Positions 44,098-48,301 of a stretch of DNA of 48,301 bases are shown one piece after another; position 1 is the first letter of the stretch, and each line of letters starts with the position of its first letter. The DNA is from Marinosulfonomonas sp. (GTDB taxonomy: Bacteria; Pseudomonadota; Alphaproteobacteria; Rhodobacterales; Rhodobacteraceae): the NCBI GenBank assembly GCA_015488685.1, contig WFNH01000040.1:1-48301 (forward strand), written 5' to 3'. The notes below the pieces were generated by a model, which was not told the origin of the DNA, searched no databases, and saw only the letters and a list, made by a program, of their open reading frames with translations. The translations under genes were made by a program, and so were the position numbers.

Positions 44098-44804
44098 AGA
44101 TTGCAATGTGGTCCGGCCCGCGGAACCTGTCGACCGCGATGATGTATTCTTTTGGCGCCCGCGCGGATTGTGCGGTTTGGGACGAGCCGTTCTATGCGGC
44201 CTATCTGGAAATGACGGGGCTAAAGCATCCGATGCGGGATAATATTCTGGCCGCAGGGGAAACGGATGCGGATAAAGTGGCGGCGCGTCTGGTGGGGCCG
44301 CACCCCGAGGGCAAGCCGCATTTCTATCAGAAACACATGACCCAGCATATGATCGACGGGGTTGATCGGGGCTGGATGAAACAGGTGAAAAACGTGTTCC
44401 TGATCCGCCATCCGGCCCGTGTTATTGCCAGCTATGCGGCCAAACGCGATAACCCGACGCTGGACGATATCGGGTTCTGGCAACAGGCGGAATTGTTCAA
44501 TGCCTGCGATGATCCGATAGTGATTGATTCCCACGATATCCGCGAAAAACCCGAAGGGATGTTGCGCGCCCTGTGCGCGGCGCTGGATTTGCCGTTTGAT
44601 CCGGCGATGCTGTCGTGGCCTGCGGGGGGTCACAAGGACGATGGCGCATGGGCGCCGCATTGGTATGGCGCGGTGCATAACAGCACGGGGTTTGCGGGGG
44701 TCGAGGGGCCGTTGCCAAAAATAGAGGATCACTCGAAGTCCCTATTGGAAAGCGCTCTTCACCACTATGAGGATATGAAAAAGTGGAAATTGACAACAAA
44801 GTAG
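44094..44804 (+). CDS. Sulfotransferase-like P-loop protein paired with the aminotransferase
   Basis: A 236-residue protein. The N-terminal Trp-Ser-Gly-Pro-Arg-Asn-Leu-Ser-Thr-Ala resembles the phosphosulfate-binding loop of sulfotransferases, and Phe-Leu-Ile-Arg-His-Pro-Ala-Arg-Val-Ile-Ala-Ser-Tyr near residue 102 resembles their 3'-phosphate-binding segment. It is short for a sulfotransferase and substrate is unknown. It shares ATGA with the aminotransferase, a pairing that suggests a joint step on an amino-acid-derived compound (inference). The last 30 codons are noticeably AT-richer than the rest, and 22 bp overlap the following gene. Confidence 0.75.
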   Translation: MKIAMWSGPRNLSTAMMYSFGARADCAVWDEPFYAAYLEMTGLKHPMRDNILAAGETDADKVAARLVGPHPEGKPHFYQKHMTQHMIDGVDRGWMKQVKNVFLIRHPARVIASYAAKRDNPTLDDIGFWQQAELFNACDDPIVIDSHDIREKPEGMLRALCAALDLPFDPAMLSWPAGGHKDDGAWAPHWYGAVHNSTGFAGVEGPLPKIEDHSKSLLESALHHYEDMKKWKLTTK

Positions 44805-45676
44805 AATCCATTTCCAAATTCGTTGACGATGCAGTTAAAAGCCGTTGGGGTATTCAATCTGTTGTAGTGCTGGGTATCACCGGAATTGTTCTGACTTCTT
44901 GGTACCTGCTATTTTTCACTACTCACCCAAGTATTCTTTATGCTGTCTTTGCTGGTATGGCTATTGCTGGTGTTGTGTATTGGGGAAACGTTTCGTTTGA
45001 GAAACGGTTTGCGAAAAGCGTAATGCCAATTTTGTGCGAGATCGCTGGGGAATTTCAGTATCATGAAAAAGGCAATGAATATCACACGAAATTACTAATG
45101 TATGATGACCTGTTCCGCGGTGCGAATAAGTCATGGGATGATAATTTGATTACAGGAATGTTGGGTAACCTGTCCTTTCGATTCTGGAGTTCACTTGTAA
45201 AGAACTCAGATGGAGATGACAGTAAAACGATATTCAAGGGCTATATTATAGAGCTTTCTATTTCGAACACGAAAGGGAAAGTACTTATCCGACCAACACG
45301 CAGTTCCTTTATGCGCGGCATTGAATCAGCATTTGGATACTCAGATACAAAAATGCACAGGATTGAGCGGGAAATATATAATCCGAAAGGCGCAGACTAC
45401 GCGGTCCTTATCGCATTGCCAGACCAAGAAAACGAAGTTCGAAATTGGGCGGGTGAGCGGATTCGAAAAACCAATGATTTGCTTGCAAACGACTCTTCAT
45501 TTTACGGATTAATCCGCCAACACGAACAGCTTGTATTGGCGATAGAAGACTCCAACCAACTGTTCCAGTTTCGAGGATTGTTTTCTAGCAAAGAGAAGAT
45601 ACTGAACGATGTGAACAGAGCTTTGGAAGAGATTTTGTTGCCTGCCAAAATTATTGAAATTTGGTTAGAGAAATAA
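44783..45676 (+). CDS. DUF3137-like membrane-associated protein, probably acquired
   Basis: A 297-residue protein with two hydrophobic segments (about 23-45 and 49-67) and a soluble remainder. Residues about 70-165 resemble the DUF3137 pattern: Phe-Glu-Lys-Arg-Phe, a tyrosine-containing strand, Leu-Phe-Arg, Asp-Asn-Leu-Ile-Thr-Gly, then Phe-Lys-Gly-Tyr-Ile-Ile-Glu. No function is known for the family. The start is GTG with GAGGA at 9 bases, overlapping the sulfotransferase-like gene by 22 bp. Base composition is clearly AT-richer than any neighbour and codon choice differs (frequent ATA, TTA, AAA), which suggests horizontal transfer. Confidence 0.7.
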   Translation: MEIDNKVESISKFVDDAVKSRWGIQSVVVLGITGIVLTSWYLLFFTTHPSILYAVFAGMAIAGVVYWGNVSFEKRFAKSVMPILCEIAGEFQYHEKGNEYHTKLLMYDDLFRGANKSWDDNLITGMLGNLSFRFWSSLVKNSDGDDSKTIFKGYIIELSISNTKGKVLIRPTRSSFMRGIESAFGYSDTKMHRIEREIYNPKGADYAVLIALPDQENEVRNWAGERIRKTNDLLANDSSFYGLIRQHEQLVLAIEDSNQLFQFRGLFSSKEKILNDVNRALEEILLPAKIIEIWLEK

Positions 45677-45685
45677 GTGATGTTT

Positions 45686-45717
45686 GGCACGGCATATTTA
45701 TCAAAATGTGCCGTACC
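45686..45717. terminator. Hairpin between the DUF3137-like gene and argG
   Basis: ACGGCATATTT at 45689-45699 pairs with AAATGTGCCGT at 45704-45714 (11 bp, one G-T pair) around a 4-base loop. After one mismatch the stem extends with GG at 45686-45687 and CC at 45716-45717. It lies between convergent genes and could terminate both, but neither side has a clean T-run. Confidence 0.45.
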
Positions 45718-45730
45718 GTTATTATCAAAG

Positions 45731-46954
45731 CTACTTAACCCGCTTATCCCGCGCCGCAAGCAGTTTTAGCCGTAGCGCATTGATTTTGATAAAGCCCGCG
45801 GCGTCCTTTTGATCATAAGCACCTGCGTCATCCTCGAATGTCACATGCTCTTCGGAATAGAGCGAATGATCCGACCAGCGGCCAACGGTTTGCACCATGC
45901 CTTTGTACAGCTTCAGCCGCACAGTGCCCATGACGTGTTCTTGGGATTGGTCAATCAGCGCCTGCAGCATATCGCGTTCAGGCGAGAACCAGAAACCGTT
46001 GTAGATCAGCTCGGCGTATTTCGGCATCAGTTCATCTTTCAGATGCGCCGCCCCACGGTCCAGCGTGATGCTTTCGATGCCGCGATGCGCTTCCAACATA
46101 ATGGTGCCGCCGGGGGTCTCGTAAATGCCGCGTGATTTCATGCCAACGAACCGGCCTTCGACCAGATCAAGGCGGCCAATGCCGTGCTTGCCGCCCAACT
46201 CGTTCAGCGCGGTCAGCATTTCGGCAGGCGTCAGGGGCTTGCCATTCAGTGCAACGGGATCGCCCTTTTCATAGGTGATCTCGATGAATTCCGGCGTGTC
46301 CGGCGCATCTTCGGGATTGACCGTGCGCTGGTAAACGTAATCGGGGGCGGGCTGCGCGGGATCTTCCAGCACTTTGCCCTCGGAAGATGTGTGCAACAGG
46401 TTGGCGTCCACACTGAACGGCGCCTCGCCACGCTTATCCTTGGCGATTGGAATCTGGTGTGCCTCGGCAAATTCCAGCAGGCGGGTACGGCTGGACAAAT
46501 CCCATTCCCGCCACGGCGCGATCACCTTGATTTCGGGGTTCAGCGCATAGGCAGCCAGTTCGAACCGCACCTGATCATTGCCCTTGCCGGTTGCGCCATG
46601 CGCCACAGCATCTGCATCATGTTCAGCGGCGATTTCCACCAGCCGTTTGGAAATCAGCGGCCGCGCGATCGAGGTGCCCAGCAGATACAGCCCCTCGTAT
46701 TGCGCATTGGCGCGGAACATCGGGAAAACGAAATCGCGCACGAATTCCTCGCGCAGATCTTCGATATGGATGTTTTCGGGTTTCACACCCAACAGCTCGG
46801 CCTTTTTGCGGGCCGGTTCCAGTTCCTCGCCCTGCCCCAGATCGGCGGTAAAAGTGACGACCTCGCAGCCGTATTCGATTTCCAGCCACTTCAAAATGAT
46901 CGAAGTATCAAGGCCACCGGAATAGGCCAGCACAACTTTTTTAGGCGCAGACAT
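45731..46954 (-). CDS. argG: Argininosuccinate synthase
   Basis: A 407-residue ArgG. The ATP pyrophosphatase loop Ala-Tyr-Ser-Gly-Gly-Leu-Asp-Thr-Ser begins at residue 10; [14 protein letters not shown] and Gly-Ala-Thr-Gly-Lys-Gly-Asn-Asp-Gln are the citrulline and aspartate site. It joins citrulline and aspartate in arginine synthesis. I chose the ATG at 46954 with GGAG 6 bases upstream; an in-frame ATG at 46969 lacks one. It is transcribed leftward and converges on the AT-rich DUF3137-like gene. Confidence 0.96.
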   Translation of the reverse strand: MSAPKKVVLAYSGGLDTSIILKWLEIEYGCEVVTFTADLGQGEELEPARKKAELLGVKPENIHIEDLREEFVRDFVFPMFRANAQYEGLYLLGTSIARPLISKRLVEIAAEHDADAVAHGATGKGNDQVRFELAAYALNPEIKVIAPWREWDLSSRTRLLEFAEAHQIPIAKDKRGEAPFSVDANLLHTSSEGKVLEDPAQPAPDYVYQRTVNPEDAPDTPEFIEITYEKGDPVALNGKPLTPAEMLTALNELGGKHGIGRLDLVEGRFVGMKSRGIYETPGGTIMLEAHRGIESITLDRGAAHLKDELMPKYAELIYNGFWFSPERDMLQALIDQSQEHVMGTVRLKLYKGMVQTVGRWSDHSLYSEEHVTFEDDAGAYDQKDAAGFIKINALRLKLLAARDKRVK

Positions 46955-47025
46955 GTTTTTCTCCAACATCCATCGGGTTTATTGGCGATTATCCCCATTT
47001 TGGCCAAAGGGCAAGCCATGTGCGG

Positions 47026-47055
47026 TTGACCGGCTATGATCGCGGTGGGTATCAA
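47026..47055 (+). promoter_or_regulatory. Candidate sigma-70 promoter of the membrane protein-ilvA pair
   Basis: TTGACC at 47026-47031 and TATCAA at 47050-47055 are 18 bp apart, 5 of 6 and 4 of 6 matches to the housekeeping consensus. They lie about 30 bp before the ribosome-binding site of the membrane protein gene. The call rests on the pattern alone. Confidence 0.4.
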
Positions 47056-47087
47056 CGGAAAAGTTTAGGTATAAATAAGGATGGATG

Positions 47088-47861
47088 ATGCAGAGCTGGA
47101 AGATTTTTACCCATTCATTGGGCATGGTATTCAATAATCTGGGTGCGGCCCTGCGAATTTCGCTGGTGTTGTATCTGATACAGGCTGCTGTTTCTGTATA
47201 TTACGCGATCACATTTTCCGACTACCTTACAGCAATCAGCACAGGCCACATGGCACCGCCGCCCCAGGGTGCGCTAATTCCCGGATTGCTGGTATTGGTC
47301 ACCTCGATTCTGGTTCCCATATGGGTTGCTGTTGCCTGGCATCGTTATATCTTGCTGGAAGAAATCTCTGGTGCAGTTATTCCTGCATTCCATGGCCCGC
47401 AAACAATGGCCTATCTGGGAAAAACGATCCTGATCGGGTTGCTGGTGATCATCGGCGGGATGGCCATTGGTATGGTTTTGGGTTTTGTCTTTGCTGCAGT
47501 TTTTGGTCAGATGGGGGCAATGGCGGGCATACTGCTGATGTTGTTATTCATGATATATATATCCTATCGTGTTGGTTTGGTCCTGCCAGCGGCGGCCTTG
47601 GGAAAATCTATGACATTTGGTGAGTCTCTTGACACCACAAGTGCGGATAAAGGGGCAATATTGGGGTTGGCACTTATCACGGCCGGGTTTGCGATATTAA
47701 TGCAGGTTCCCAGTTATTTCAATTCTGATCCGGCTTCGATCATTGGCATTGTCTATTCGCAAGTGATCGGCTGGATTGCTATGATGGTCGGCGTCAGTGT
47801 ATTGACCACCCTTTATGGTATGTATGTCGAAAAGCGTGAGTTGCATGTCATATTTCAATAA
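47088..47861 (+). CDS. Polytopic membrane protein of unknown function
   Basis: A 257-residue protein with about six hydrophobic segments (near 20-40, 63-84, 110-140, 145-165, 185-205, 220-243). The segment Trp-Val-Ala-Val-Ala-Trp-His-Arg-Tyr-Ile-Leu-Leu-Glu near residue 80 recalls integral membrane proteins of the YciC/DUF975-like kind, but I am not confident of a family. Two ATGs occur at 47085 and 47088; AGGA at 47078-47081 is 3 and 6 bases away, favouring the second. The end overlaps the ilvA start by 17 bp, so expression is probably coupled to ilvA. Confidence 0.8.
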   Translation: MQSWKIFTHSLGMVFNNLGAALRISLVLYLIQAAVSVYYAITFSDYLTAISTGHMAPPPQGALIPGLLVLVTSILVPIWVAVAWHRYILLEEISGAVIPAFHGPQTMAYLGKTILIGLLVIIGGMAIGMVLGFVFAAVFGQMGAMAGILLMLLFMIYISYRVGLVLPAAALGKSMTFGESLDTTSADKGAILGLALITAGFAILMQVPSYFNSDPASIIGIVYSQVIGWIAMMVGVSVLTTLYGMYVEKRELHVIFQ

Positions 47862-48301
47862 ACACGCCCGAACTGCCACGGCCGCAATGCGCACCCTGTT
47901 TGATCCGACACCATTGCAGCGTAATGATCATTTGTCGGCCCGTTATAATGCCGATATCTGGCTGAAACGCGAAGACCTGTCGCCGGTGCGGTCCTACAAA
48001 ATCCGCGGGGCGTTGAATGCGATGCGCAAGGTGGTCGATCATCAGGAGGTTTTTGTTTGCGCGAGTGCGGGGAATCATGCGCAGGGTGTGGCCTTTGTTT
48101 GTCGCCATTTCGGGGTGAAAGGGGTGATTTTCATGCCCGTCACCACTCCACAGCAAAAGGTGAACAAGACACGCATTTTTGGCGGGGACAACATCGAAAT
48201 CCGATTGGTTGGCGACTATTTCGATGACACACTTGCCTCGGCCCGCAGCTATTGCGACCAAGTGGGTGCGCATTTTCTGCCGCCCTTCGATGATGTGGAT
48301 G
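47845..48301 (+). CDS. ilvA: Threonine dehydratase, N-terminal part (cut by window edge)
   Basis: The first 152 residues of a fold-type II PLP enzyme. The cofactor lysine is Lys52 in Val-Arg-Ser-Tyr-Lys-Ile-Arg-Gly-Ala, and Cys-Ala-Ser-Ala-Gly-Asn-His-Ala-Gln-Gly is the phosphate/substrate loop of threonine dehydratase. It deaminates threonine to 2-oxobutyrate, the entry to isoleucine. The remainder, including a possible regulatory domain, lies beyond the right edge, so biosynthetic (IlvA) versus catabolic type cannot be decided here. It starts at ATG 47845 inside the end of the membrane protein gene. Confidence 0.88.
   Translation, partial: MSYFNKHARTATAAMRTLFDPTPLQRNDHLSARYNADIWLKREDLSPVRSYKIRGALNAMRKVVDHQEVFVCASAGNHAQGVAFVCRHFGVKGVIFMPVTTPQQKVNKTRIFGGDNIEIRLVGDYFDDTLASARSYCDQVGAHFLPPFDDVD

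Noticed and set aside
1-48301. tRNA or rRNA genes, CRISPR arrays, insertion sequences, prophage
   Set aside because: Intergenic spaces are nearly all too short, no direct-repeat array or cloverleaf was noticed, and no transposase or integrase protein is encoded.

Overview
The window reads as about 48 kb of an alphaproteobacterial chromosome, most likely from the order Rhodobacterales (Roseobacter-type). The support is the RegB/SenC/RegA redox cluster, alphaproteobacterial AddA/AddB, the order dnaQ-coaE-aroE-maf / hemJ-rho-mnmE-mnmG-rsmG-parA-parB, the hrcA-grpE / rph-rdgB-hemW block and the protein sequences themselves. Genes are packed tightly, many with 4-8 bp start/stop overlaps. I saw no rRNA, tRNA, transposase, integrase, prophage or CRISPR.

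Layout. 1-3.3 kb: a truncated GNAT acetyltransferase, then a leftward senC-regA-lipoprotein operon divergent from regB. 3.4-13.8 kb: a PAS-domain protein that looks like a DivL relative without its kinase part, preceded by a CtrA-type box, then the tightly overlapping run tsaE-amgK-murU-addB-addA, then trxA. 13.8-18 kb: hslV, a membrane protein, hslU and a lipoprotein alpha/beta hydrolase, behind a heat-shock-type promoter. 18-20.3 kb: leftward Tim44-like, mltA, smr. 20.4-24.1 kb: fxsA, secB, then leftward maf-aroE-coaE-dnaQ.

The centre, 24.07-24.45 kb, is the only gene-free stretch over 300 bp. It holds a cluster of DnaA-box-like 9-mers beside an AT-rich tract. Genes point away from it on both sides, and two perfect 16-bp parS sites lie 3.4 and 5.3 kb to the right, next to parAB. 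I read it as the chromosomal replication origin.

24.4-31.8 kb: hemJ, rho, mnmE, mnmG, rsmG, parA, parB. 31.8-36.4 kb: leftward rph-rdgB-hemW-DUF454, divergent from hrcA-grpE. 36.4-42.4 kb: a long inverted repeat whose ends supply the stop codons of both grpE and mutS, then mutS (leftward), maeB and a ribokinase-family gene. 42.4-48.3 kb: exported MsrA, a class IV aminotransferase with a sulfotransferase-like partner, an AT-rich DUF3137-like gene that looks acquired, argG, a membrane protein and the start of a threonine dehydratase gene.

Functionally the window combines origin and segregation (oriC, parS, ParA, ParB), redox and cell-cycle signalling (RegBA, the DivL-like protein), repair and proofreading (AddAB, MutS, DnaQ, nucleotide-pool cleaners RdgB and Maf), proteostasis (HslVU, HrcA, GrpE, SecB, Trx, MsrA), envelope recycling (AmgK, MurU, MltA) and tRNA/rRNA modification. 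The items most worth a second look are the kinase-less DivL-like protein with its CtrA box, the origin itself, the parS placed over the mnmG start codon, the membrane protein between hslV and hslU, and the stop-supplying inverted repeat.
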